A stretch of DNA of 64,000 nucleotides from Takakia lepidozioides (taxonomy: Eukaryota > Streptophyta > Takakiopsida > Takakiales > Takakiaceae): NCBI GenBank assembly GCA_030704615.1, contig CM060732.1, positions 22,878,001 to 22,942,000 on the forward strand, written 5' to 3'. Under the pieces are notes generated by a model, which was given only the letters and a program-made list of their open reading frames with translations, did no database searches and was not told where the DNA came from. This document shows positions 1-12,117 of the stretch, in pieces. The position numbers were made by a program, and so were the translations under genes. Within the stretch, counting starts at the first letter, position 1; each line of letters opens with the position of its first letter.

Positions 1-37
1 TAGGTGTCGTAGGCGTTATGGCCGGTGACGAGCAGGG

Positions 38-39
<2 letters not shown>

Positions 40-89
<50 letters not shown>
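40..89. repeat. C50 homopolymer
   Basis: Fifty consecutive C residues. A second run of 24 C lies at 17242-17265 just inside the CACTA right end. Such runs are error-prone in sequencing, so the exact length should not be trusted. Confidence 0.9.
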
Positions 90-90
<1 letters not shown>

Positions 91-364
91 TCTGTTTCTT
101 GCCTGATCCACCTCCGGTAGTACCTGATCCGGACGTTGTACCCCGGCTGCACCTCTGAAATTACATCCTCAACCACCTCCACTTTCATCTCCTCCGCCAC
201 TAGTACCACCTCCACCTCCACCTCACGTGCATGTGCCCCCCGAACCCCTAGGAGGGGTCGGCTTCGCCCTAGGTTTCCTCCCCTTCGGCTTGGGCGGCCT
301 GAGTCGGATCCTTGCCCCCCATGGGAAACGCATAGGACTATGTTACTGAGGACCGTCAGCCTCG

Positions 365-757
365 TTGTTGGGGGAATCATCTCGACCCTCCCACCCCATC
401 CGAGAAAATGTGGAGTTCGAGTATTGGGGGAGACGGTATGTTGTGAGAGCCGCTACAGACCCTGCTATGGGTCGGGGTTTATTCATGGTCAATGATATTG
501 TGGTTCCTCCTCGGAGAAACAACATGGTGGACTTGTTTCCCTACTACGGTCCATACTACATCTCCGCGGAGTTCCGTACATTACGCCTCGAAGCCCCATA
601 CATCCTACCCTATATTTTGTGTGTCAACGGACAGGATGTACGTAGACGAGGGTTGTCTCCCATTGAGATCAGATTTTGTGATGGTGACCCCGACATCTTC
701 GACAATGTTGCTGGGCTGGTCAATAGTTCTTTGGTCATCCTAGGAGAACCAATGTAG
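365..757 (+). CDS. Possible SET-like domain ORF, 130 aa
   Basis: An uninterrupted reading frame lies in the left part of the CACTA element. The translation has a GRGLF motif near residue 36, a YYGPYY segment, and a late DIFDNVAGLVNSS segment. Together they resemble the order seen in SET folds: GxGLFA at the start, then an N(H/S)S-type motif near the knot. The canonical NHS and ELxxDY motifs are not clear, so a catalytically active lysine methyltransferase is not supported. It may be the last exon of a longer gene that begins outside the window, or cargo of the CACTA element. I consider the SET reading weak; the safe call is a hypothetical protein. Confidence 0.3.
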   Translation: MLGESSRPSHPIRENVEFEYWGRRYVVRAATDPAMGRGLFMVNDIVVPPRRNNMVDLFPYYGPYYISAEFRTLRLEAPYILPYILCVNGQDVRRRGLSPIEIRFCDGDPDIFDNVAGLVNSSLVILGEPM

Positions 758-1969
758 TATGGGACGAGCGAAGCGATGGGCATGAGAGCTTTTGTGGTCA
801 TACGTCAGTATACTGTGAGGAGATGCACATGTTTGTGATGACATGTGCTAGTAGGACTATTAGGGCTAGCTGTGAACTATTTACATCATACGAGTTCTCC
901 CGGGATGATTGGGACCTCCGATTACAGCGTGAGTGTGGATGATGTTATGATAGAAATAGGGTTCATTTGAGACATGGATCGTGTAGAGAGGCATTATAGA
1001 TATTCTCATGATGTACTTTGTATACATCCGATTAATCGATTGATGTTAATTTTTTTTTTATTGCTCGTGTGGGTTGCAACTTTGCATATGTGATCTAAAC
1101 ATACTTATGCACATATGGACCAAATATGAGCTTGAACCAAGTTGATTCAATGGGTCATTCTAGTGTTGAACGCAGCTACGTGACATAGAGACGGAAAATT
1201 GCGTTTCGCCTGCAGATGATTTTTTTTTAATTCCATTTTCAAGCCATATGCTTAATGATAGCAAATTTGGGAGTAAACAAAAGTTATTTGGACCCATAAC
1301 CAGAATTTGTTCTCTCATTTGCACTCCAAAGTTGAGTTATCTTCAACTTCATGCACTCTTCATAGAGAGTTCTGCACAAGTGACCCTAGAAACACACTTA
1401 TTTTTTTTTCCATTTTGTTTTGTCCAATGTTTTGCATGGATGTAGTGGTGCAAAGCCCAATGTCACAGAACAAAATAGAGCTAAAACTAAAATCATTACG
1501 CCCCTCAAAACTGCAATAATATATTTTATAAATACAAATATTTATTTTAAATTCATTTAAATTCGATTTAATTCAAAATTGGTGCAAGGGTGAGTGCGTC
1601 GTTGGGGAGGCAAATGTTTTTTTTTTCTGCTGGATCTTTGTACAGGTGTTGCACACATATTCAAGCACATGTAGGAAAAAATGAAGCTTGAGCCACATCC
1701 GTTGTTGGGTGCAATGGCATGAGAAGAATTTTCTTTCACATAATAAACAAAAATTGGTTGATAGGGTGAATGCGTCTGGGGGGCAAATGATTTTGTTTGG
1801 GTTTGAAACTTTGCATGCGTGTACGTTGCGCACATACATGTAATTATTGAATGACATATTTGATGCACGCACACATTGAAGGTTGTTGGTTTGCATTTCG
1901 CTTATAATGAAGTGTATGGTTGCAAGGACACATTATAATATATGTCCCTATGTTCATTTGTTCATATCA
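758..1969. other. Non-coding CACTA interior, nothing recognised
   Basis: AT-rich sequence with short T tracts near 1050, 1210, 1400 and 1620 and no convincing coding frame. It probably holds upstream or intronic sequence of the CACTA transposase gene, because a splice acceptor-like TCATATCAG precedes the coding block at 1970. Confidence 0.5.
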
Positions 1970-2193
1970 GGACTTTGTCCATCCCTTCCTGGTCCTTTCT
2001 CTTGGCACCCTATCCGAAAACAACCCAAGTACATCAGGCGGGAGCCGTGGGCGAGACGCCGCCCCCACGGTACCAGACGATGATAACGATGACAATGACA
2101 ATGACAGTGACAACAACAATGAGCATGGAATTAACCAGGAGGATGTGCAAGCCATGGAGGATCTCTTAATGCATCATGTGGGCACTGATGAAT
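1970..2193 (+). pseudogene. CACTA tnp2-like transposase, 5' coding block (split)
   Basis: An open frame follows an acceptor-like TCATATCAG. It contains a run of Asp/Asn (residues from about 2070) typical of the acidic N-terminal region of tnp2 proteins. The frame ends in ...GTDES at 2193, where the gypsy insertion begins. After removal of 2194-13003 the frame continues as HEEGTRPIDDPEM at 13008, so the insertion split one exon. The encoded part lies before the Transposase_21 core. Confidence 0.6.
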
Positions 2194-2280
2194 CTGTCGT
2201 GCGCATACATATCGCTACACAACTACATCGCTGTCCAAACCACACCACACATATATGCACAATAAAGTAGTCTAGCACAA
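2194..2280 (-). repeat. 87-bp LTR start displaced to the outside of the gypsy element
   Basis: This segment is an identical copy of 2632-2718, which is the first part (U3 start, read on the - strand) of the full LTR at 2281-2717. It lies outside that LTR, next to CACTA sequence. The other LTR (12654-13003) lacks exactly this piece. The three facts together describe a circular permutation of one LTR between the two ends of the insertion. Confidence 0.8.
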
Positions 2281-2717
2281 TGATAGAAAGACTCTTTAAC
2301 ACATTGTTGACACAAAACATGGAAACCAAAATCATCACTCTTTGAAATAGAAGTCGAGCCAGGGGCACCCCAAGCTATGGGGACTCCACCCCACAACAAC
2401 CTACACTCCCATCATAAGCACACTCAGTCCTAAACAATGCAGGAGCTCGGTCGCGCAGGCTCAACTCGAGAGAGATGAGCCGCGCGACTGCCGCTCTCGT
2501 GAAGATAAGACAGACCAGGTGTCAAACTAAACTTGACACCTGATTTAACACTTGACCTAAATCCAAGTGTTAAATACAAATAACTAGTTTTATTCTAGCT
2601 GTTTTCACACTGTGCTTATTTAACTTGACAGCTGTCGTGCGCATACATATCGCTACACAACTACATCGCTGTCCAAACCACACCACACATATATGCACAA
2701 TAAAGTAGTCTAGCACA
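2281..2717 (-). repeat. 3' LTR of the methyltransferase gypsy element, complete (437 bp)
   Basis: On the - strand it begins TGTGCTAG directly after the polypurine tract and ends CTATCA, giving canonical TG...CA ends. Positions 2281-2630 match 12654-13003 with very few differences, so the insertion is fairly young. At 2627-2636 the LTR contains the palindrome GACAGCTGTC; the two outer ends of the whole insertion correspond to its two halves. Confidence 0.8.
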
Positions 2718-2728
2718 ATCGCCCCCCT
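2718..2728 (-). other. Polypurine tract
   Basis: On the - strand it reads AGGGGGGCGAT immediately before the TGTG start of the 3' LTR. This is where the plus-strand primer for retrotransposon DNA synthesis is expected. Its position is the reason for placing the LTR border at 2717 and not at 2630. Confidence 0.7.
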
Positions 2729-2976
2729 AGCTGGTGGATAGGTCCCTCTACCTCCAGATAGCTACAAGATGTAATAGCCACAGCCGTACTAAGTCCTCTA
2801 TCACTGTCTTATCGAGCTCAAACTCTATAGACCAAGAGGCCGGGTACAAGAGTAGCCCCATCGTTAGTCGCCGTCTTGCAATCTATGAACTTGAGCCAAG
2901 ATCTCGTGTGTTCAAGGTCTCCTAGTAGCTGGGCCTTGCGTTTCTTGTTAGCCTCCCATGGTTGTATCCACTCCCA

Positions 2977-5900
2977 CTATCCAATGCAATGTGGACATAA
3001 CCAATCCCCATCCGGAACCATCTCAAGAGGTGGAGTTAAGCATCCCATATGCCAACCTCTAGAGCACCGATCACATACCAGCATGGTGGCTGCCCCTTTA
3101 GCAGACCCACACAACATGCACCTCAAACCTGCAGATACCACTGCCAGGTTTGGGTCAATCCTGCCATCGACATTCGGAAGGTGACATGGCGCACAATTAC
3201 GCACATGGTCCTTCCAAGTGATGCCATCCCGACCCTCCAAGACCAAGACGCCTGAGGGCAAGACCTCTCGAATCCTCAAAATAACACGTCCTGCAGTCAC
3301 ATCCAGGGTCGTAGGAGCAGTCTGCTGCAGATAGACATAGTCACCAGGGTTGAATCTCCGAACCCCAGGACGATAGCCCCCACCACGTATGGTAGCATAC
3401 CTCAACGTATCACGGTGTTGTGCAATGGCAAGGTTCTCGAAAGCCATGGGCATGACTCTCTTGAACAACTCTGCACGCTGCTCACATGCACGTGCCCACA
3501 CGTCCGGATCGTCAAGGTTAAGAACTGTAACAGCTTCTCTGCGAATGGATGTAGGCAAATCCGGCTCTCGGCCAAAGAGAAGAAAGTATGGTGAGAAGGA
3601 GGCAAGTGATGCTTGCTTGCTGAACCTGTAGCCCATGGCTAACCAGGGTAACTGAAGGTCCCAATCTCCTAGGTGTCCCTTCTGCAAGCCATACTTGCGC
3701 AAACCCCTCTTTACTGTCTGAACAACTCTCTCTGCCAAGCCATCGGCCTCAGGATGATCCCGAGAAGTGGTGCGGTGGTCTATCAAGGCCTTGTCACACA
3801 AAGCCTGAAACTCCCCCAAGAACTCTCTCCCTTGGTCCGTGAGTACCTCAGCTGGAGCACCGAATCGGCTAAGCACACAATCCAGGAATGCATACGCAGC
3901 TCCCTCACTAGCCTTATCAGGCAATGGAACCAATTCAATCCACTTGGAGAAGTGCTCCACCATCACCAACACGTACTTGTTGTGGCGCATGGTCAGTGGC
4001 AACGGCCCTGCGAAGTCAAGACTCCACCTGTAGCCCAATCCCATGATCGGAAGAGGGTGCAATTGTGGAGTAGGGGCGTTGAATGAAGCAGGCACCCTGT
4101 CACACACCATGCACCTAGCCACAAATTGTTGCACCTCTGTGTGCATACCACGCCACCAATACTGCCCCTGCAGTAGACTATGAGTGCGTCGCACCCCAAA
4201 ATGCCCCAACTCCTCATGGGCATGCCGCACTAACCGTGCCCGCTGTGTTGGGTGAGGCACAATCCTCACTCGACCATCCTCCCACACTCGGAGCAGGTGT
4301 GTCCCCTCCCACCTGAACCTCTTGGCTCGTTGTAGGATCCGATCCCTCTCCTTGGCAGTCATAGTGGCTGCCGTGTCTCCACTGCGGAGGTAGTCCAACA
4401 CAACTGAATCCTCATGTATATCTTTGGCGCCACCCTGCTCATTGCTGGCCTCAGGGTCCTCAGACACTTGATCTACAGTCATCCCTGTTGTAGGTCCAAC
4501 CTGGCCTTCCGCTGCCAAGATACACAGAAATGCAGATGCATGCCATCCGGGCACCATCTCCTCGTCCGTCTCACCATGCCACCGAGCTCCAGTGTCATCT
4601 TGCTGGCTCGTGCATGGATTGCGACTCAACCCATCTGCATTTCGATTGACCAAACCCGGTCGATGCACCACCTGAAAGTCATACTCTTGAAGGATGAGTG
4701 CCCACCGTGCAAGCTTCCCCGTAAGCTTGTCTGACTCCATCAACCACTTGAGTGGTTGGTGATCCGTGACAAGGGTGAAGAGATTGCCGTATAAATAGCA
4801 CCTGAAGTGTGCCACGGCCCACACTGCAGCTAAGCATTCTCCCTCATATGAGCTATACTTAGACTCTGCAGCATTGTTCGAGCGGCTAGCATAAGCCACT
4901 ACGAACTCTCTTCCCTCATCATCCACCTGTGTGAGCACCGCTCCAAGTCCCAGCATGCTCCAATCTGTATGCAGCTGAAAAGGACGCCCCCTGATAGGTC
5001 GTCTCAAGATGGGCGCCGAGGTCAACCTCGCCTTGAGCTCTTGAAAAGCTTGTTCTTGCTCATCTTCCCACTGCCACTCCTGGTCCACCTTGGTCAGCTT
5101 GGTTAGAGCCTTTGCAATGGCACTAAATCCCTTAACAAACCGTCTGTAATAGTTTGCTAACCCCATGAAAGCTCGAACTCGGCTCACATCCGTGGGGCGT
5201 GGAACCTGTGCAATGGACTCTACCTTAGTCTGCTGTACCCCCAATCCTCCAGGATATATCATGTGACCCAGATACTCAATCTGGTTGTGGAAAAACTTGC
5301 ACTTGCCCGGATGTAACTTCAATCCGTGCGTCCTCAAGCGCTCAAATACCCCCTGAAGGTGTCTCTCATGCTCCTCCACCGTAGCACTAAAGATGATGAT
5401 GTCATCTATGTAGCACCGAGCAAACTCCACCCCTGCTAGAATCCTGTCCATGACTCTTTGAAACTCAGCGCGGAGCGTTTTTAAGCCCAAATGGTAAGAA
5501 CCGCCACTGGTATAGGCAATCCTTCCCGTGCTCATTGATCCCCCAGAATGCCGTCTTTTGCTTATCCGCCTCCTTGATCGGCAACTGGTGATATCCGGAT
5601 CGTAAATCCAACGTGCTAAAGACCTTGGAATGCCCAATGGCATCAAAGATCTCCTCTGGTGTTGGCATGGCATACCTATCGGACTTGGTCTGACGATTTA
5701 CAGGCCGGTAATCACCGCACATACGTCTCTCCGTCCAATTGCCATAGACATCCTTCTTAGCTGGCATCACTGTGGCTGAAGCATACTCTCCACCAGAGAG
5801 CTCCACCAAACCTGCCTCCCAGAGATCTTGAGTCCTCATCTGAATCAAAGACCTCTCCATGTCACTGTATCTATAGGGTCTCCGAAAGATTGGCGTGTCA

Positions 5901-6404
5901 GTGGCCAACTCAATACGGATCTCTTGACCCTTCAGTGCTCCCAAGTCCTTCAAACTGAAGGCAAAGCAATTCCTGTAAGCCCTCAGGAACCGCCGTATAC
6001 GTCGTCTCTCTCCTCCGGTGACAATGGGTCCAATATCAGGCTCCCAATTGTCCTCCGTAACTGCAACCTTAAGTCCAGTGGGCTTAGAGGTAGAGGACGC
6101 GTCCCGTGGTTGCTATGCTGCAACCTCTTGAGCAGTACCCCCTTCCTGCTCAGTCAATGACAAGGCCTCATCCTGCCCCATCATCTCATCATTGAGAACC
6201 TCCTCATCCATCACAGCTGCCTTCGCTGCCAACTCCCTCTGAACCTCGAGCACCTCCCACATGTGCCATGGATGTCTACACCTCGTGGTCCTCACCGGCT
6301 CGCCCCCACTCGCTGCCTGTACCGTCTCGGTAGGCAGGAGACCATCAAGGGAAGTGCACTCCGCACTCTACGTTGCTCAGCCATAGCCAAGCTGACAATC
6401 CAGG
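2977..6404 (-). pseudogene. pol: Gypsy pol: linker, reverse transcriptase, RNase H, integrase and C-terminal PHD finger
   Basis: The - strand first shows an acidic linker (6295-6113). RT blocks follow: FSTLDLRSGYHQ near 5600 and CYIDDIIIFS near 5400. RNase H includes SKYSSYEGECLAAV and VTDHQPLKWL. The integrase has an HHCC zinc site (HEELGHFG...CMVC) and a DDE core (LDFAG, LTDQGREF, HPEADGLAERV). The last 50 residues form a PHD finger with Cys4-His-Cys3 spacing (CMLC, CDRC, HMGC, WLCPHC), in the place where chromoviruses carry a chromodomain. A one-base frameshift near 5475, after LPFGLKNA, and a stop near 6112 break the polyprotein. The domain order RT-RH-IN is diagnostic of Ty3/gypsy. Confidence 0.9.
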
Positions 6405-7649
6405 TCAAGCAATTGAGATCCATTGCTTGCCCCAACACCTGACGACGTGATGCCTCAGAAAGGGAAGGCACCGCCGTGGTCCAGTGGAAAACCCCATAGC
6501 CCGCTCTCGCTCGTCGGCATTAGGCTCCACTAACTGCTGCAACTGAGCATCCCACAGGAGGCCAGGTCCACCATCCCGAAAAGCATGGGATCCTGGGAAA
6601 CTGAGCAGTGTAGGTAATGCTGCTCGTGGTTGACCCACCCTGTTGACCACTGCCAAAGGCGAACGGTCATCATGTCTCACACGTTGAGACTGCCTTCCTG
6701 TGTCCAAAATGCCATCCACGGTGAGGTGTGCTGGCCGCTGCACCCCATCAAATGCACGCTTGAGCAGTGCGGGTGGCATCAAGTTAGTCCACCATAGTCG
6801 TGGACGATGAGCCCGTGACCCCACTGCAGCTGCATCCAGCAATACTGCTGACCCAAGCCACGACCGGACTTGATGCACACTGGCCATCACCCTGGCCCGA
6901 GAATCACCCATCAGTGGCACATTCTCCAAGATGTATGCCGGAGATACAGCCTGATGAAGCTGCAAGTGGCGCAAAATCCGCACCATCTCCCAAAACAGAC
7001 CCGTCCTCGAGTCTCGCAATCCATTGCCATGCCCGGCTGATGAATGCCCTTGGCAGGGCCAACCTGCCACTACCAGATCAATGGAGCCAACCCGGCTCCA
7101 AATCCTGCGCCCCCAGCAACGCAATGTCTGCTGGCAAGGCCTGCTGATATCCACGAACTGCAGACACCGGCAACAACTCAGGGTGCTGCTGCACCATCTG
7201 AGCAACATGGCGCAGTGAGACGCGTCGTGCAGTCTCATCCCTCTCCACATACAGGTAACGTCGAACTCGTACACCTGCCTGCAGCACTGCAGCCAATCCA
7301 GTGCTGATCCCGCCAAATAAGTCCAGAAGGCATATGCCTTCATCCGGTCGCTGCCACACAAGAGGTGTGGTGTCCAATGGCGACAACTGAGGTGGCCCTG
7401 GTACAATCACCGCACTCTCCTCCTCTCCTGACGGTACAAAAGCTTCTACCCAAGCTTGTTGCACCCGTCCATCAGCAGCGTGCTGCAAATCCTTGCTCGT
7501 ACCCCACAACGGAGTGTGAGCAACCATGGCAGGCAACTCCGCCGTACCATGCATGTCATCCTGCTCTGCTGGAGGTGGCACATCCTCTGCATGGGCATTG
7601 CCTTCCAGCAACTCTCCAGGCCAGCTGACTGCAGCTGTGAAGGCGGCTA
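6405..7649 (-). pseudogene. C5 cytosine DNA methyltransferase domain inside the gypsy polyprotein
   Basis: The motifs of C5 methyltransferases occur in the family order. Motif I is LLDLFGGISTGLAA (SAM binding). Motif IV is GWPCQGHSSAG, with the catalytic Cys. Motif VI is ENVPLMG. Motif VIII is SRAHRPRLWW, close to the HRxRxxW form of DNMT3-type enzymes. The RERAMGFS segment and a motif X-like CWGKQWIS close the domain. A single-base frameshift near 7085 separates motif I from motif IV. The domain lies between protease and RT in the same direction, so it would be made as part of the polyprotein. DNMTs acquired by retrotransposons are known from charophytes and dinoflagellates; whether this copy's family is identical to those cannot be decided here. 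Confidence 0.9.
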
Positions 7650-10288
7650 GTGTTGGCATCTTGCCCCGCTGAGCAGCTGCAATACCCCCAATGAATGTCA
7701 CAGGGAGCTGTGCACGGCGACCATCCCCTGACTGCCATCCAGGCCTGTAGGATGCTGACTCCTCCCAGAATCCAGGGTGAAGCCCATGGGTATAACACTG
7801 CCCCACCAACGAGGACATCGTAAGAGACCGCGTCTGTCACAATGGCCTTGGCTCGCATCACTGAGCCATCTACAGGATGATCCGGCTGCAGTCTAATAGC
7901 CAACTGATGCCGTGTCATGCCCCGAGCCTGCTCTGATCCTCCCAGAGATGTCTGTATCTGGAAAGGACAAGGCTCCATATCCGCCTCCATGAGGCCCAAA
8001 CCTGCAATAGCAGCTCTGCCCAACATCAGTGGCTGAGCTCCTGAGTCCAACAAGACCCGCAGTGGCCGGTACTTCTTGCCTGTCGGTCCACTCAAAGTGA
8101 AAATGCCTCCCTGGTTGTCTAACAATACAACTCCAGGTGTCACCGTGGCGCGCTCAAAGGCTGGCCTAGCTGGCAGCTCCGTCAATCTGGCAGCTGCAGC
8201 TTGCCAGGGCGCTGCCGTGGCAGTCTTGACCCTCAAATCCGAGGATCCCTCTGCCACTACACCTTCCACTAACTCCGCAGAAGATGAAGTGACCTCTCCA
8301 CTCTCGCAGAGTGTTGCTGCTAGTCTGAACACTGCAGCTGGTCTCACTCCCGGCGTCGCAATCATGGTCGCCGAGAACAGTGGGGCTTGACACACAGAGG
8401 TGGCTGCTCCCAATAACACACCGGCTGCACTAGCCTTGGTAGTAGGTGTCAGTGCTGCACGGGTAGCTCTCCCCAATGGCATAGTAACCTCCGCCTCGGT
8501 AACAGTCGGGCGAGAACTAGGTGCCATGGATGGCGTTGACACTGTCTCCGCCAAGGTGAATGACTGAGGCAGCCTTGCCTGACGGCTTGCCTCCCCACGT
8601 TGTGGATCCAACTCCACCTCTGCACCTCGTGGCTCAGGAACTCGTGTTGCTCCTCGAGTCACGGCTGCAGCAGACTCCACCTGCTCTAATGGTAGTGCTG
8701 CTCCGCACATGAATCCCATTCCGCCCATATCTCCTCCCTCAGGAGCAGGAGGTGGGCCATCCCGCCTGGGAGCCGGTACCGCCTGAGCTATAGCCATGGC
8801 AGCGATCCTCTGCTCTAGCTGCTGAAGCCGATTGGCCATGCCTTGGTCAACACCCTGACCTCCGCGTCCTTGGCCATGTGGAGGTTGCCCTTGGCCTGCA
8901 CCTCGTGCCCGACCACCTCGTCCTCTTTGGGCTGGTCCACCTCGCCCCCGGCCACCATTGTTCCCTTGGAACTGGCCTGGGCGCAACTCAGGATGCAAGT
9001 CATAACACTGGGCATCTCCATGCCCATACTTGCCACAATGCCCACACTGCAACTGTGCAGGCTGTGCTTGTGCCGGCCTTCTGCCACTCTCTGGGCAATC
9101 TCTCTTGACATGGGGTCCTCCACATGTCCAACATATCACCCCTGGTTGCTGTTGGCCTGCAAAAGATGCCACGGGCCTCTGCACCTGAGGTCCCCTATAA
9201 GCTCCATGGAACTTGGGCTGGGCAACCTTGCCCCCCTGACCACGCTGTTGGGCAGTCCCTTGTGCTTGTGGGCTGACAGCTGTGCCCCGTACAGGCATGT
9301 CCTTACCAAATCCAATTGTAACAACTCGCTCCTCCACCATGTTGAGCTCAATCCGCTCAGCCAGCAGAAACACATCTGCTAATGTGGGTTGGGCTGCTTG
9401 TAACAGGGTTGCATCTCGCACCCTTCTCTTGAGCTCCTTGTCCAGAATTCCATACCAAAACTGGATTGCTTGAGCTTCAGTAACCCCTTGGGTCACACTT
9501 ATCAAGCGCCTCATACGAGTGTACGCCTCTCGCAGGCTCTCACTGGGTTTGCGCTGGAAGTCTTGCAAACTTCGCAGCTTCTCTGTCCGTACACCTTGGT
9601 AGTTCCTCCGCAACTCCTGGAAGAACTCCACCACCGGGTTGAATCTGGGCACATGTGTTGTAGCTGTGGCAGGAGGAGTAGTAGCACCTTCTGAACTGGT
9701 ACCACCTGCAGAAGTACCAGCACTACCTGCTCCACTACTAGTGCTGGCAGTGGGCGCTATTGGTACTGATGCAGCTGCTGGTCACGTCATGCCTCGAGTA
9801 ATGGAGATGTAGTCAGGTGACCAATACATCCTCCACTCCTCAATCTCTGCTTCATGTCCTCGCCTGAACTCGTGGTAATCGTCCATAGGCGGGCCTTCCA
9901 AATGCTGGAACAGTCCCTTCCACGCCATGAATGGGGTGAATAGATGTGGATTGCGCATCTGCTGCAAATCACACCAGCTGTCGAACTCCTGGATAAAGTC
10001 ATCCAACTCGATTGTGCCCACAGCTCCAGAGTACCTACGAGGCCCCTTGGTAGCTCCATACATCACCTCCATGTCGTCCCACAACAATGGCGAATGAAAG
10101 TGCACACCTGTTGATGAAGCCTCCGAGTCTGTGTCTGACGCTACAGTAGTTGAGGGTGGCGGTGAAGGTGGTCTGAACCGAATACCTCGTCTTGTAACCC
10201 CACTCTCACTGTCACTGCTTGTAGCCGTACTCCCCTCAAAACCCTTGGGTAACTCCGTAATGACACTCACAATGTGCACCTCCTCCAC
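7650..10288 (-). pseudogene. gag: Gypsy gag and aspartic protease
   Basis: The gag N-terminus begins with MEEVHIVSVI at 10288 and is Ser/Asp rich. After a stop near 9782 the frame continues from about 9760, with a Retrotrans_gag-like helical block (9652 onward) ending near VEERVVTIGF. Two CCHC zinc knuckles follow (CWTCGGPHVKRDC and CGHCGKYGHGDAQC), separated by a Gly/Arg/Gln-rich stretch. The protease has LLDSGAQPLML, a DSG-type active site, and a downstream DVLVGGAVLYP block. A frameshift near 7800 shifts the reading frame into the methyltransferase region, whose first part (RPGWQSGDGR...PVTFIGG) is the normal continuation of this protease type. Confidence 0.85.
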
Positions 10289-12117
10289 GTGACACTATAA
10301 GGCTCTAGTACTAATCTAATAGTGACACGGGTGGGCACCTGTTGCAGTCTAAGGGTCATATCCCAATGGCTCAGGGCACCTGCACCTGCATCCACCGCAA
10401 GAACTCCTATGGTTGGCTGGTCATCAACCCAGCCTCACCATAGAAGAAACACTGGTGGTCTTGCTGGTCATCACTCCAGCCTCACCACCGACAGCATACT
10501 CTAGGATTGACCGGTGATCAAATCCGGCCTAATCCCTATGAAAGCAAGCGCCCACACAAAACCAACATGGCGCACAGTCAAGCATGCAGGTGTTGGGGGG
10601 GATCCAAACACAAGAAATCAAAACATCAACACCCCCACACCAAAATCCAGCAGCAACGCTGATCCTGCAGAATATCCCAGCCCAAAAACTGAGTCAAACA
10701 GAGTCCATTTGACAAAGATATGACCAACCAGGCTCTTTAAACATTTAAATTAGATCAAAAGGCCCCCCCTTTTTTTTTTTTTTTTTTTTTTCTTAATAAC
10801 TTGTCTAGGTTCCCTGGTTATCTACGGGTTCCCGAGGCCGTTCCCCGACTATGCTGACTCCAGGGCTTTGATCCTTTGCGCTTGAACCAAGTAGCTCCCT
10901 GACCCACGCTCATATCACCAGTACACACCCCTGCTCGACAGGCTTAGCACCCCATAGGCTTCCCTCAACCTCTACACTCTAGTGAAACAGGATACGACCA
11001 GGGTGAGCAACAAAAGACGAAGGCTCTGCTCAGTTTAGGCTCTGCTCTGCTCTGCTCTGCTCTGCCAGGTTGGACCTAATCGAAGGGGACGAAGGAGTCA
11101 GCGACATGCACATCCCTGACGAGCAACACTTCGCTGACGACCAGGCACTCCAAACCAAGTCCGCACGAGACCAGATGGTGACCACCAACGATCGCCCCAT
11201 GAAATGCAATCAATTGGAAGTCCCTATATCACCATTGTTTCCAAGTTTTGCCTGTGAAGAAGACCAGGCCGCGTCTTCCAGAGAGACAGAAGGCGAGACA
11301 GTGGGGTCAGAACAAGCCGCCCTTGAATCCTGGCTGGTCAGATCAAGAGAGGGACAATCACCGACTTGCAGGCACATACTTCGCCACCTTCCAAACGCGA
11401 CAATGGTTCGGCCTGGGGACGGAGAGAGCTGGGCACTGCTTGCCACCCTCTCTGCCTTTCTGCCTCCTTCAGCTTGACAGGCGACTCACAGGTAGCATAG
11501 AGAGCGAAGCAAATCGACCCCAAAATGACAGAGGTTGTGTGCCATTACAGTTCGCTGTCTTTGCGCCCGCTCACGACATACAACTGATGAAATTTAACAG
11601 CTATCTTGAGCTCAACTGAGAGGAGGTAGAGTCACCGCGAGTTCTTCAAAATTATTCTCCCACAGTTCATCAAGAGCTCATCCCAGTCTCATATTCTTTA
11701 AGATGCCCTACAAACTTGCAGATTGATGCAACCCTGCACAAAACCTCCGCATGTCTACACCGTCTGCAGTAATTACCTCTCTGGCTTTCGGAGCGCATGC
11801 GTGCAAATCAGCGCGGCTCCCTCAGTCTCTCAGTCAGAAAAGACGAAGTCTTCACAGTCTCTGCTCGGCATCCGCCTTCCTTTGCCCACAGGGTATGAAT
11901 GTTTCTTTTTGTTGTCTTCCAATGAGATACTTTGCGAGAGTTTAGTTTCTTCTTGCATAAAGCGTAGGAAACGCAGACTGCAGTTAACAAGCACTAAGCT
12001 CGCCACATAAACAGAATCAGTTTCAAGAAACATGGCATGAGAGATACAAGACACTGGTCTTCGATTCAAATGTCGGGCACTGCTTTTCCTCTGCTCGAGA
12101 AGCAACGAGGACCCACT
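10289..12117. other. Untranslated leader of the gypsy element
   Basis: Sequence between gag and the captured kinase fragment, with no supported coding frame. It includes a T tract at about 10769-10791 and a short GCTCT array at about 11041-11064. The leader is unusually long for a gypsy element. Confidence 0.6.

Noticed and set aside
2281-2630. LTR border at 2630, giving two equal 350-bp LTRs
   Set aside because: The polypurine tract lies at 2718, not at 2631, and the 87 bp between them recur outside the LTR. A 437-bp LTR with a permuted copy explains all of this.
8843-9382. 179-aa + strand frame opposite gag
   Set aside because: Antisense shadow of the zinc-knuckle and Gly/Gln-rich part of gag; no family resemblance.
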